The position numbers and the translations under genes are program-made. From Geobacter sp. FeAm09 (lineage in GTDB: Bacteria; Desulfobacterota; Desulfuromonadia; Geobacterales; Pseudopelobacteraceae), in assembly GCF_008330225.1 (NCBI RefSeq), contig NZ_CP042466.1, forward strand, positions 372,001-436,000: a DNA stretch of 64,000 nucleotides. Direction: 5' to 3'. Shown one piece after another: positions 53,240-62,272 of the stretch. The stretch's first letter is position 1. Each line of letters opens with the position of its first letter. The notes beneath the pieces were generated by a model. It worked only from the letters and a program-made list of their open reading frames with translations, was not told where the DNA came from and searched no databases.

Positions 53240-53734
53240 ATGTCAGATCCTGAAGATACCGGCGTACCGCCCTGCTTGTCCGAAATCATCCGGGATCTGC
53301 CCGAGATCGAACAACAGCTTGTCAATATCCTCAACGGCTTGCAGGAGAAAAACGGCCACATCCCGGAAGAGGAGCTGCGGAGCCTGGCACTGCTGACCCG
53401 GCAACCGGAATCCGCCTTGCACGCCCTGGTCGGTTTTTTCGATTCCTTTCGCACCTGCCCCCTGGGGAGGAACCATCTGTCCGTCTGTTACGGCACCGCC
53501 TGCTATGCCCGGGGCGCCGACCTGGTCTACGACCGGCTGGCCGGCGAAGTGGAACTCGATGCCGACGGCACCTCCACCGACGGTTTCATCACCCTGGACA
53601 AGGTGCAGTGCGTCGGGGCATGCAGCCTGGCACCGGTGATACGTGTCAATGGCAAGCTCGAAGGGCCGGTGAAATCGCATCGGATGTCTGCCCGGCTGCG
53701 GGAGCTGAAGAAGGACGATGTCCTCCCCGACTGA
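53240..53734 (+). CDS. NuoE-like thioredoxin-fold [2Fe-2S] subunit
   Basis: The 164-residue subunit carries four cysteine ligands for a [2Fe-2S] cluster, in CYGTACYARGA (about 82-92) and CVGACSLAPV (about 119-128). It matches NuoE/HndA/HoxE proteins. ATG follows GAGGAAGGCAG. The end overlaps the NuoF-like gene by 17 nt. It is the small electron-relay subunit of the NAD(H)-linked complex encoded by the next two genes. Confidence 0.93.
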   Translation: MSDPEDTGVPPCLSEIIRDLPEIEQQLVNILNGLQEKNGHIPEEELRSLALLTRQPESALHALVGFFDSFRTCPLGRNHLSVCYGTACYARGADLVYDRLAGEVELDADGTSTDGFITLDKVQCVGACSLAPVIRVNGKLEGPVKSHRMSARLRELKKDDVLPD

Positions 53735-55754
53735 GAAAACCGCGGCCGGCGGCGGGGTATATCGCGGCGTGCAGCGGGGGACCGGGCAGGAGAGCACCCC
53801 GTCCGCCCGCCCCCGTGCTGCGGAAGAGATCGCGCAGCTCCTGGCCGCCCGGGCCGGTTTGCGGAATATCCCCCCCGTGCTCGTGGAACTGGCCCAACAG
53901 GGGCACCGGCTCCTCTGCCCAACCACCATGTCCCGGATCGGCGTGGGCGCAGCCACCTGCGGCCTGGCGGCCGGAGCCGGCGAGCGCTTGGCCCTGCTGG
54001 CCGCCCGCCCCGATTTCAAAGACAGGGTCGTGGTACGCCATGTGGGGTGCCTCGGTGCCTGCTTCGGGGAGCCGCTGGTGGATGTCCGCACCCCGGACGG
54101 CCGGCATTACCTCTTCGGCAGGGTCGGCAGCCACCTGCATTGGCCCATCATCCGCACGGCCCAGATGGGGACGTTGCAGAAGGGGGCCTGGCTGGTCATG
54201 CGTGAGCGGGAGCCGGGTCTGCTCACCGGCTATGAGGACCTGGAAGTCGAAACGGTCATCGACGGCAATTTCGCCGCCTTTTTCGAACATCAGACGCGGC
54301 GCGTCAGCGGCAACTGCGGCCTCATCGACCCCACCAGCCTGCCCGAGTACGTCGCCGCCGGCGGGTATTTCGCTTTTGCGAAGGCGTTGCTGGAACTCAG
54401 TCCCTCCCGGGTGATCGCCGAGGTCACCGCCTCGGGGCTGCGCGGCCGGGGGGGCGGCGGTTTCAGGACCGGCCACAAGTGGGAGAGCGCGGCCGCCGGC
54501 GCCGACCGGCAGCGGATCGTCATCGCCAACGGGGACGAAGGCGACCCCGGCGCCTACATGGACCGGACCCTCCTGGAAAGCGACCCCCACCGGGTCCTGG
54601 AGGGGATCATGCTGGCCGCCTATGCCGTCGGCGCCGACCAGGCCCACATCTTTGTGCGCCGCGAGTATCCGCTGTCGGTGGAGCGCCTGCGGCGGGCGAT
54701 CGCCGATGCCCGGGCCGCCGGGCTCCTGGGGGGGAACATCCTGGGAACGGACTTCTCGCTCCGGATCGGCATCACCCAAAGCGCGGGGGCGTTCGTCTGC
54801 GGAGAGGAAACCTCCCTGCTCCGGGTCATGGAAGGACATCGCGGCGAACCCGCGCCCCGCCCGCCGTACCCGGCCCAGAGCGGTTACCGCGGCCATCCGA
54901 CGGTGATCAACAACGTGGAGACCCTGGCCAATGTACCCTGGATAATCGCCCGCGGCGCCGACGACTTCCGTGGGGCGGGCAACGGCGACAGTCCGGGGAC
55001 CAAGATCTTCTGCCTGACCGGCGACATACCAAACGCCGGCTTCATCGAGATCCCCCTCGGTACGGGCGCCCGGACCGTCGTGGAGGGGATCGGCGGCGCA
55101 GCGCCCGGCAACGTCAATGCATTGCAGATCGGCGGCCCCTCCGGCGGTATCGTGCCCTACGACGATTTTCCCCTGGATTTCTCTGCGGTTGCCTCCGTGG
55201 GCGCCATGATCGGTTCCGGCGGCCTGGTCGTACTGGATGCAACCCGCTGCCTGGTGGACCTTGTCCATCATCTGGTCAGCTTCATGGCTGCCGAATCGTG
55301 CGGTCAATGCCTGCTGTGCCGGGACGGCCTGGCCACGCTGGAAGGGATGCTGGCGCGTCTCACCGCCAACAGGGGGACCCCGGACACGATCGAAAGGATG
55401 GAGGAGTTGGCCCATGCCATCCCGGACCTCTCGCGGTGCGGGCTGGGGCGCTCGGCGGTCAATCCGCTGCTGACGACGCTCCGCCATTTTCGGGGAGACT
55501 ATGCCGCACACCTTGACGGGGTTTGCCCCGCCGCTTCCTGCAAGGCTTTGATCCGGTTGGAGATTATTCCCTCCCTCTGCACGGACTGCCTCGGCTGCTA
55601 CGAGGCGTGCCCGGTCAATGCGGTAAAATTGCACCCGGGCACGAGGGGGGCGGCCCGCTATTCCTTTGACGACGATCTCTGCGTCCGCTGCAGGATCTGC
55701 GTTGAAATCTGCCCCCATGGCTGCATCGTCGCCGTCCCCCGGGGGAAGCCATGA
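53718..55754 (+). CDS. NuoF/HndC-like NAD(H)-binding FMN subunit
   Basis: The 678-residue subunit has an extra N-terminal thioredoxin-like [2Fe-2S] domain (GVGAATCGLAAG...HVGCLGACFGEPL), then the NuoF core with LRGRGGGGFRTGHKW (NADH/FMN) and NGDEGDPGAYMDR, the [4Fe-4S] motif SCGQCLLCRDG, and C-terminal twin ferredoxin clusters CTDCLGCYEACP and CVRCRICVEICP. The layout matches HndC and related electron-bifurcating or ferredoxin-linked enzymes rather than plain complex I. It overlaps both neighbours (17 nt before, 4 nt after). Confidence 0.93.
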   Translation: MSSPTEKTAAGGGVYRGVQRGTGQESTPSARPRAAEEIAQLLAARAGLRNIPPVLVELAQQGHRLLCPTTMSRIGVGAATCGLAAGAGERLALLAARPDFKDRVVVRHVGCLGACFGEPLVDVRTPDGRHYLFGRVGSHLHWPIIRTAQMGTLQKGAWLVMREREPGLLTGYEDLEVETVIDGNFAAFFEHQTRRVSGNCGLIDPTSLPEYVAAGGYFAFAKALLELSPSRVIAEVTASGLRGRGGGGFRTGHKWESAAAGADRQRIVIANGDEGDPGAYMDRTLLESDPHRVLEGIMLAAYAVGADQAHIFVRREYPLSVERLRRAIADARAAGLLGGNILGTDFSLRIGITQSAGAFVCGEETSLLRVMEGHRGEPAPRPPYPAQSGYRGHPTVINNVETLANVPWIIARGADDFRGAGNGDSPGTKIFCLTGDIPNAGFIEIPLGTGARTVVEGIGGAAPGNVNALQIGGPSGGIVPYDDFPLDFSAVASVGAMIGSGGLVVLDATRCLVDLVHHLVSFMAAESCGQCLLCRDGLATLEGMLARLTANRGTPDTIERMEELAHAIPDLSRCGLGRSAVNPLLTTLRHFRGDYAAHLDGVCPAASCKALIRLEIIPSLCTDCLGCYEACPVNAVKLHPGTRGAARYSFDDDLCVRCRICVEICPHGCIVAVPRGKP

Positions 55755-56446
55755 CGGAGCCGCGCATCCGGATAACGGTGGATGGCCAGCCGCTCCAGGT
55801 CGAGCCCGCTCTCCCCCTGCTGACGGCCCTCAGGGCACTGGGCTTCCCCATACCGGGACTCTGCCACCATCCCCGCACGGGGGAGCAGGGACGGTGCAGC
55901 CTGTGCATCGTCGAGGTGCGTGACCGGGATGGCTGGCGGGCGGAGCATGCCTGTCTGCTCCGTTGTGAGCCGGGGCTCACCGTAAGGACGGTTTCGCCTC
56001 ATATCCACCAGCTGCGCTCCTGGGCCGCCCGGCTGTTGTTGGCGCGCGGTCCCTTTAACGAACCGGCCGTCGAGGTGATGCTGCGGGCAGTGCTGGCGGC
56101 GGCGGAAAAGGGGGACAACGGGGGACAATACCCCGATGCCGCGCTGCCACCCCTTTCCGCTGACGGCACTGACGCCGCCACTCCGGCAATGCCGCCCGGC
56201 TGCATTCTCTGCGGGCGGTGCATCGGCATGTGCACCGGCATCGGCAAGAACAAACTGGCATTCCTGGGCAGGGGTAAACGGCTCAGAATCGGGTATGTCC
56301 ACGGCCCGTCGGATACCGGGGCATGCGGCACCTGCCACGCCTGCCGTGGCGTCTGCCCCACCGGTTTCATCCGTTCCAATGGCCAGGCTGCTTTTAGCGC
56401 ACGGCTTTACCGCAGGCGTGGGGTGCCCCGGAACAACGGGGATTGA
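55751..56446 (+). CDS. NuoG/HoxU-like Fe-S subunit (short)
   Basis: The 231-residue subunit has an N-terminal [2Fe-2S] ferredoxin domain (ALGFPIPGLCHHP, GRCSLCIVEV), a His/Cys cluster region, and two ferredoxin-like [4Fe-4S] groups (CILCGRCIGMC and CGTCHACRGVCPTG). It lacks the large catalytic C-terminal domain of NuoG or hydrogenase, so it resembles HoxU or the N-terminal part of HndD. With NuoE- and NuoF-like partners it forms an NAD(H) diaphorase module, perhaps tied to ferredoxin or a quinone-independent partner. ATGA overlap with the previous gene. Confidence 0.87.
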   Translation: MTEPRIRITVDGQPLQVEPALPLLTALRALGFPIPGLCHHPRTGEQGRCSLCIVEVRDRDGWRAEHACLLRCEPGLTVRTVSPHIHQLRSWAARLLLARGPFNEPAVEVMLRAVLAAAEKGDNGGQYPDAALPPLSADGTDAATPAMPPGCILCGRCIGMCTGIGKNKLAFLGRGKRLRIGYVHGPSDTGACGTCHACRGVCPTGFIRSNGQAAFSARLYRRRGVPRNNGD

Positions 56447-56542
56447 GCGGGTACGAACTCAATTCCTCCCCTCGAGCCGACGTCTGCCGGTCCCCGGTGA
56501 AATATCCAACAATCTCGAAACTTTCCTGATAATTTCGTAAAC

Positions 56543-56657
56543 ATTTCAAATTGAGAAACGCCTTATCATAAAAAGAGCATCCCTATCGGTTTCCGATAGA
56601 CAAATCGTGCGATTTCAGGCTGTTGTATCCATGTCCCCCTATGGCACATTCGCTGCA
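56543..56657 (+). promoter_or_regulatory. P8: tandem activator sites plus sigma-54 promoter for a chemoreceptor
   Basis: Site 1 is ATTTCAAATTGAGAA (56543-56557). Site 2 is TTATCATAAAAAGAG (56563-56577), 20 bp apart. The promoter is TGGCACATTCGCTGCA (56642-56657), 66 bp from site 2 to GG. The transcript start is expected near 56669, about 300 nt before the chemoreceptor ATG. Confidence 0.87.
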
Positions 56658-56965
56658 ACTGACAAGCGCACGAGCAGGTAAGTTGGTGCCGGCAACCGCC
56701 ATGACGAAGCACGGCGCACGGCGTGTCCTGCCCATGCGTGGTGTGACGACGGAAAACGTCACGGTTGTGGGGACCTCCTTTCGCGTTTACTTCGCCCATT
56801 GCCCCGATTTCCCTTCCCTTGACGACCGGCAGGTTTGCCTTGACACTCCGCGGCCACGGAACCGGCATGCCGGGAGGTCGTCGCATGGTCGGGGGCCTTT
56901 CCGTTTGGCCGGTGATTTATACCGCCCCCGGTTGTGGGGCTATTCTGCTGAATTCGGAGGTAGTG

Positions 56966-58594
56966 ATGTCTGTGCATAAGAATGCCCGGGTAGGGACGAA
57001 GCTTTTTGCCGGTTTCCTGTTTCTGGCCGTTATCGCAACGGCGGTTAATGTGGTGAATGCGCTGCGCTTGTCCCACATCAAGGGGATGCAGCAGCAATTG
57101 TACGCACAGGACATCAAGCCGATGAAAGACCTGGTCGATCTGACCGAAGCCTTCCAGAAGATGCGGGTGGCCACCCGGGACGTCACCATCGCCCAGACCC
57201 CGGAAGCCAAGCAGAAGGGGAGCGCCCTCCGGAGAGACAGCTTCAAGGCCGCAAACGACGCATTGATCGCCATTGCCGCCAGCTCCAGCGAAGCGAAAGA
57301 CGCCGCGGAGGAGTTGCGGAAGTCGATCACCCAGTACAATACCCTTCTTGACAAGATCTACGAGATGATCGTCGCGGGCAGGGCCGCCGAGGCGGATGCC
57401 TACGGCAGAACACCCGAATCGATCCAGATCGTGAAGAACTGCACGGAGCAGTTGAAGGCGCTGACCGCCGCCAGGATCGCCCACGGCAACAAGGGGACCG
57501 AGGCGGCCATCGCCATCACCGATTCGGCGCTGATCCTGTCCATGGTCTGCACCGTGGTCATGCTGGCGATTGCCTTTGTCTTCGGCGTGGTGAGCACCCG
57601 CCTGATCACCCGGCCGGTGCACAGGCTGGTGCAGCAGGCGGAAAAGATCGCCGCCGGCGACCTGACGGTGAAGATCCAGCAGGAATCCCGGGACGAGATC
57701 GGCGTGCTGGCCGCCTCCTTCGCCACCATGACCGAGAGCCTGCGCGACACCCTCCAGAGGGTCAACGACACCTCGATCCAGGTGGCGACCGCGTCGAACC
57801 AGCTCCAGTCCACATCGGAACAGATCGCCACCGGGGCGGAGGAGGTTTCCGGCCAGGCCCAGACCGTGGCGACCGCCAGTGAGGAGTTGTCGGCCACCTC
57901 CGGCGACATCGCCCAGAACTGCCACGCTGCGGCCCAGGGGTCCCGGCAGGCGACCGGCGCGGCCCAGACCGGTGCCGAGGTGGTGGCGCAGACGGTGAGC
58001 GTCATGACCCGCATCGCCGAGCGGGTCACCGCGACGGCCCAGAGCGTGGAAGGGCTCGGCGCCCGGTCGGACCAGATCGGCGCCATTGTGGGGACCATCG
58101 AGGACATCGCCGACCAGACCAACCTGCTGGCCCTGAATGCGGCCATCGAAGCGGCCCGGGCCGGGGAGCAGGGACGCGGTTTCGCGGTTGTCGCCGATGA
58201 GGTGCGGGCCCTGGCCGAACGCACCACCACGGCGACCAAGGAGATCGGCGCCATGATCAAGGCGATCCAGACGGAGACCAAGGGGGCGGTGGCCGTGATG
58301 CAGGAGGGGGTCCGGGAGGTCCGGCAGGGTACGGAAGAGGCCTCCAGATCAGGCGCTGCCATCCAGGAGATCCTGGACCAGATCAATACCGTCACCATGC
58401 AGGTGAGCCAGATCGCCACGGCGGCGGAAGAGCAGTCGGCCACCACTTCGGAGATCACCAACAACATCCACCAGATCTCCGATGTGGTCCACCACACGGC
58501 CCGGGGCTCCCAGCAATCGGCCGCCGCCGCCGGGCAGCTCGCCCGGTTGTCGGACGACCTCCGTTCCCTGGTCAGGCAGTTCCGGTTGGCATAG
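56966..58594 (+). CDS. Methyl-accepting chemotaxis protein, four-helix-bundle sensor
   Basis: The 542-residue receptor has TM1 (about 12-32), a periplasmic 4HB_MCP domain (about 34-185), TM2 (about 188-210), HAMP (about 212-265) and a signalling domain with [37 protein letters not shown]. It ends without a pentapeptide tether. ATG 56966 follows GGAGG. It is driven by P8, so cells would make this receptor together with uptake and metabolism genes of the regulon; 4HB receptors often sense small aromatic or organic acids. A terminator follows. Confidence 0.92.
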   Translation: MSVHKNARVGTKLFAGFLFLAVIATAVNVVNALRLSHIKGMQQQLYAQDIKPMKDLVDLTEAFQKMRVATRDVTIAQTPEAKQKGSALRRDSFKAANDALIAIAASSSEAKDAAEELRKSITQYNTLLDKIYEMIVAGRAAEADAYGRTPESIQIVKNCTEQLKALTAARIAHGNKGTEAAIAITDSALILSMVCTVVMLAIAFVFGVVSTRLITRPVHRLVQQAEKIAAGDLTVKIQQESRDEIGVLAASFATMTESLRDTLQRVNDTSIQVATASNQLQSTSEQIATGAEEVSGQAQTVATASEELSATSGDIAQNCHAAAQGSRQATGAAQTGAEVVAQTVSVMTRIAERVTATAQSVEGLGARSDQIGAIVGTIEDIADQTNLLALNAAIEAARAGEQGRGFAVVADEVRALAERTTTATKEIGAMIKAIQTETKGAVAVMQEGVREVRQGTEEASRSGAAIQEILDQINTVTMQVSQIATAAEEQSATTSEITNNIHQISDVVHHTARGSQQSAAAAGQLARLSDDLRSLVRQFRLA

Positions 58595-58649
58595 CAGGGG
58601 GCGTCTTTGCTAGCCCCATGAGCGGTATCAGGCGTACCGGAAGAACGGA

Positions 58650-58679
58650 ACGGCGGCCGGAAAGCCGCCGTCTCTTTTT
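58650..58679 (+). terminator. Rho-independent terminator after the chemoreceptor
   Basis: ACGGCGGC pairs with GCCGCCGT around CGGAAA, followed by CTCTTTTT. It lies 56 nt after the stop. Confidence 0.9.
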
Positions 58680-58764
58680 GACGACGACTGGTGGCGACAC
58701 GACGGCGTCGCATGAACGGAAAGGTGCTTCGGCACGATACGAGCGAGGAGGAGGCAGTGCAGCA

Positions 58765-59289
58765 ATGATTTCACAACAGTTGATCATCTCCGGAGTGAAC
58801 GGCCAGGGGATTCTCTTCATCACCCGGCTTTTGGCGGAGACCGCCATTGCCAAGGGGTTGCCGGTAATGACCTCCGAGACCCACGGCGCGGCTCAGGTCG
58901 ATGGTGTCGTCATCTCCCACCTCAAGGTGGGGGCGTTCTCCAACCGGCTGGTGCGTCCGGGTAGAGCCGATGGCCTGATCGCCCTCAAGCCGGGCAACGT
59001 GGAGCTCCACGGCTCCTTTCTGAAACCGGACGGGTGGATAACGGCCAATGCCGGGGCCGCCGTTCCCCCCGCGGAAGCGGCGACCGTCAACGCCGACACC
59101 CTGGCCGTGCAATTGGGCAACCCCCAGGCGGTCAATCTGATCGTCCTCGGCCGCGCCCTCTCCACGGGGCGTCTTTTCTGCACGGCAGAGGAACTGGCCA
59201 GGACCATCCGGCGGAAACTGCAGGACAAACCCGCCCTGCTGGAAGAGGCCCTGGCGGCCTTGGACGCGGGGGCCGCCGCGGCCTGCTGA
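58765..59289 (+). CDS. 2-oxoacid:ferredoxin oxidoreductase gamma subunit (KorC/PorC/IorB-like), orphan
   Basis: The 174-residue protein has the gamma-domain signature ISGVNGQGILFITRLLAETAI and TSETHGAAQVDGVVISHLKVG. This domain joins alpha and beta subunits in pyruvate, 2-oxoglutarate or indolepyruvate:ferredoxin oxidoreductases. No alpha or beta gene is beside it here, so it either partners with a distant enzyme or has another role. GGAGGAGG lies upstream and a terminator separates it from the chemoreceptor; no sigma-54 element was seen just before it. Confidence 0.85.
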   Translation: MISQQLIISGVNGQGILFITRLLAETAIAKGLPVMTSETHGAAQVDGVVISHLKVGAFSNRLVRPGRADGLIALKPGNVELHGSFLKPDGWITANAGAAVPPAEAATVNADTLAVQLGNPQAVNLIVLGRALSTGRLFCTAEELARTIRRKLQDKPALLEEALAALDAGAAAAC

Positions 59290-59312
59290 CGGAATTTTTT
59301 ACCGGCGTGCGT

Positions 59313-59978
59313 CTACACCTGTACGATGCACGCCGGGCTGTCGAAACGCGGATTGTTGATCAGGTCGGGCACCTTATGCGCCTGGAGCAATTCCGGAGGG
59401 TAGGGGTGGTAGAGGTGGCGGAACTCTTCCGGCTCCTGCCTGTTGTGGTCCAGCCAGAAGGAATAGCCGTCGGGGGCCAGGATCACCGGCATGCGGTCAT
59501 GGATCGCCTCCATGGACGTGTTGGCGGAGGTGGTGAGGATGCAGACGCTTTGCAGCATATCCCCTTCGGGGGTTCGCCACTGCTCCCATATCCCGGCAAA
59601 CCCCATGGGCGAGTCATCCACCGGGTGGATGTAGTACGGCTGCTTGCCCCCCTCGGCCTGCTGCCACTCGTAGAAGCCGGACGCCGGGACAATGCAGCGC
59701 TGGTGCCTGATCGCATGGCGGAACGCCGGCTTCTCGTGGACGGTCTCGCACCTGGCGTTGATCATGTGGCGGCCCAGATCCCTCCCCCTGGACCATGACG
59801 GTATGAGTCCCCATGTCATTTCGTCAAGCCTGTTGCGCCCATCGCCCGTCCGCCGGACGACATTCACCGCCTGGGTCGGCGCAATGTTATAGCGCGGTTC
59901 CAGGTCCGCCGGGGCGGTCACATGGAATATGGCCGCGAGGGTTTCCGGAGAGAGGATGGAAGTGAATCGTCCGCACAT
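59313..59978 (-). CDS. SRAP/HMCES family abasic-site processing protein (YedK-like)
   Basis: The 221-residue protein begins MCGRFT, with Cys2 as the catalytic residue that must be exposed after Met removal; this decides the start over an ATG four codons upstream. Other signature parts are NIAPTQAVNVV, WGLIPSW, NARCETVHEKPAFR, CIVPASGFYEW and ILTTSAN. It forms a thiazolidine crosslink with abasic sites in single-stranded DNA. It stands alone on the minus strand. Confidence 0.94.
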   Translation of the reverse strand: MCGRFTSILSPETLAAIFHVTAPADLEPRYNIAPTQAVNVVRRTGDGRNRLDEMTWGLIPSWSRGRDLGRHMINARCETVHEKPAFRHAIRHQRCIVPASGFYEWQQAEGGKQPYYIHPVDDSPMGFAGIWEQWRTPEGDMLQSVCILTTSANTSMEAIHDRMPVILAPDGYSFWLDHNRQEPEEFRHLYHPYPPELLQAHKVPDLINNPRFDSPACIVQV

Positions 59979-60304
59979 ATGGCCAGTCATTGCTCCGTTC
60001 CGAATATCTTGGCTCGTCTCTGCATAAATTCTACCCGCTATTTCAGAAATTCATACCAGTCGTTGCTCAAATTGCACCGCAATCGGTCCAACACGAAGAA
60101 AAAACAAGGGAAAAGGTTTCTTGCAGGAGTGTGGGCTCGTTGGTGGGGGATCGGTGCACGGGGCGAAAAAATGCGCCCGGTTGCCGCCAGGCCCGTGTCG
60201 TTTCCAGGGCATGCGGCGGCGGGCGGGTGATGCCGCTTTCACATCAAGGCACCGGTTTCGTCCCTGATCTGAAAGCGGCCTCATGAGCCAATCGGCAGGG
60301 CGTC
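59979..60304. other. Intergenic region without a recognised gene
   Basis: About 326 nt between the SRAP gene start and the flavin reductase stop. I see no coding frame with a good ribosome site, no sigma-54 element and no activator motif. It should hold the SRAP promoter on the minus strand. Confidence 0.5.
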
Positions 60305-60924
60305 CTAGGCCTGCATCTCCTGCAGCTTGCTTCGGATCTGTTCGCGCTCGGGTTCATCGATCAGTTCCAATCCCGGCGCGTAGGCCTGCCCCAGGCAGTC
60401 TCCCAGGGCGTAATAGGCCCTGTCGCCGGAACTGCCGATGAGCGGGTCGATCTTCCCGGCAACCGGCAAGCCATTCTCGCCAAGTACTCCCTCGTCGGAT
60501 TTCACATCGATGATCTGGCCGATGAACTGGGTATGGGAACCGATCTCAATGGAGTAGAGCATCCGGCATTCCATGACCAGCGGGAACTCGTCCACATAGG
60601 GGGCGTCCACCAGATCGCTCTTTACGGCGGTCAGTCCGGCCGCCGGAAATTTTTCGACGTCGGCACCGGAAACGATGCCCAGATAGTCTGTTGCTGCAAG
60701 ATGCTCCCTGGAGGGGACACTGATTGTGAAGGCGTTGTGTTCCAGGATATTGGCGTGGGTCAACCGCGTCGACTGGATGGAGATTGCCACGCAGGGGGGC
60801 ATGGTGCAGCAGATCCCCCCCAGGAGGCAACCATGATATTGGGCCGCCCGTCGGGACCGTAGCTGCCGATCACCCATACGGGCGAGGGCACCGCCAGCGG
60901 CTTGGGGCCAAGGGAATTCTTCAT
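60305..60924 (-). pseudogene. Flavin reductase/flavoredoxin-like protein, one-base frameshift
   Basis: The restored product would be about 206 residues: MKNSLGPKPLAVPSPVWVIGSY at the start, then NIMVASWGG, directly joined to ICCTMPPCVAISI in another frame. These are typical of FMN-binding flavin reductase-like (flavoredoxin) proteins. The break lies in a seven-C run on the plus strand (60815-60821); one more base restores the frame. AAAGGA lies before the ATG. It follows the metallo-beta-lactamase gene by 20 nt in a minus-strand operon. Sequencing error is likely. Confidence 0.8.
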
Positions 60925-60944
60925 GTCGTTTGGTCCTTTCTCTG

Positions 60945-61739
60945 TCAAAGGGTAATCTTCATGCCGTCATGGGCCGCCAGCACATTGGGGTGCCGTGAGA
61001 CCGTCTCCTGCAACTCCCCGGCGGTGACCGGCCGGCTGTAGTGGATCGACATATGGGTAAGCACCGTCGTCCCTGCCCCCACCTCCCTGCCCAGGCCGAT
61101 GGCCTCATCCACCGACATGTGGCTGTGGGGAAACCAGTTGTCCCCATGGAACGTGGCATCGCAGACCAGCCAATCCACACCCGCCACTGCCCCTGCGGTT
61201 TCGGCCGGCAGACCGGCGGTGTCGGGAAAATAGGCGAGCCGCTTTCCGGCCGAGGCCACCAGAAAGCCCGCGGTCTCTATGCCGTGATTGGCGGGGAGCG
61301 GGGTAATGGTGACGCCGTCGAAGGGGTGCGGTTCGTTGAACCGCCAGGCGGTTACGGCAAATACCTCGTCCAGGTCGGGAAACGCCCTTGCGAACTGCTC
61401 CACGGCCGTGGGGGGCAGATAGAGCGGTATCGGCTCTTTCCGCTGCAGCTTGACATAGTATTCCAGTTCGCCGATCCCGCCGAAATGGTCGTAATGCCAG
61501 TGGGTGAGAAATACGCGGTCGATGGCTTTGATTTGCTCCCGGACCAATTGGGCCCGCAGGTCGGGCGGGGTGTCCAGGAGGATCTGCGTCTGCCCGGCGG
61601 TGACGAGCGCCCCGCTCCGGGTCCTGGCATGGGCCGGGTTCTCCCGGGCGTCCCGGCATCCCGCGCAATCGCAGAAAAAGGACGGTGCCCCCGGTCCCGC
61701 GCCGGACCCCATGATCCTGAAGGTCGCACCGCCGCTCAT
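60945..61739 (-). CDS. Metallo-beta-lactamase fold hydrolase, PhnP-like
   Basis: The 264-residue hydrolase carries the metal motif THWHYDH (about 114-120), a later H in TFHGDNW and TH, and a Cys-containing N-terminal site (CDC-x2-C, about 23-28) like the structural zinc of PhnP-type phosphodiesterases. PhnP relatives cleave cyclic phosphates of ribose; the exact substrate here is unknown. Its ATG overlaps the GNAT stop by 4 nt, so translation is coupled. Confidence 0.8.
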   Translation of the reverse strand: MSGGATFRIMGSGAGPGAPSFFCDCAGCRDARENPAHARTRSGALVTAGQTQILLDTPPDLRAQLVREQIKAIDRVFLTHWHYDHFGGIGELEYYVKLQRKEPIPLYLPPTAVEQFARAFPDLDEVFAVTAWRFNEPHPFDGVTITPLPANHGIETAGFLVASAGKRLAYFPDTAGLPAETAGAVAGVDWLVCDATFHGDNWFPHSHMSVDEAIGLGREVGAGTTVLTHMSIHYSRPVTAGELQETVSRHPNVLAAHDGMKITL

Positions 61740-62272
61740 GGGGCGCCCCCACCGGCGGCGCATTCGGGCCCGTTGTGCGCCACGCATCCGGCATACCTCA
61801 TGGGTACCGGGTTGCAGTTGTCCCGGTCCGGGCATTCGCGGCACTGCTCGTCGAACGGGGCCGCCAAGTCGCTAAAAGCGCAGGTCACAAAACCGTTTTT
61901 CCGGTAAAACCCCGAGCTTTTCCCCTTTGCCGCCGTCGTGACCGTATAGGCCCCGATGGGTGCCGACGTGCCGTTGCGGGAGTAGCGCCACGGCTGTCCG
62001 ATCAGCTCCCTGAGCAGGATGCTGCCGGCGCCGTGGCTGCGTGCGCTCCCCTTGACCGCAAACACCAGCAGGTGAAACTCCGCCTCGCCGGTTTGGGTCA
62101 GCATGCCCCCGCCGATGATCTCGCCGGCCTCTTGTATCAGGACGTGCTCCTGCATCTCTCCGGCAATATCCATGTTCTCGTCCAGGAAGATGCCCCGCAG
62201 TTCGGTCTCGTCCTCGTCTGTCGCAAACACGATGTCATACACGCAGGTATCCTCCCTGTCCGGTGCCGTCAT
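61736..62272 (-). CDS. GNAT-like acetyltransferase with C-terminal cysteine cluster
   Basis: The 178-residue protein has a plausible GNAT core (EIIGGGMLTQTGEAEFHLLVFAV, then RSHGAGSILLREL as acetyl-CoA loop, GFYRKNGF). A cysteine group follows at the C-terminus (CRECPDRDNCNP and later C). Its start overlaps the DUF169-ferredoxin stop (ATGA). The acceptor is unknown. The longer frame upstream lies within that gene and is not used. Confidence 0.65.
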   Translation of the reverse strand: MTAPDREDTCVYDIVFATDEDETELRGIFLDENMDIAGEMQEHVLIQEAGEIIGGGMLTQTGEAEFHLLVFAVKGSARSHGAGSILLRELIGQPWRYSRNGTSAPIGAYTVTTAAKGKSSGFYRKNGFVTCAFSDLAAPFDEQCRECPDRDNCNPVPMRYAGCVAHNGPECAAGGGAP

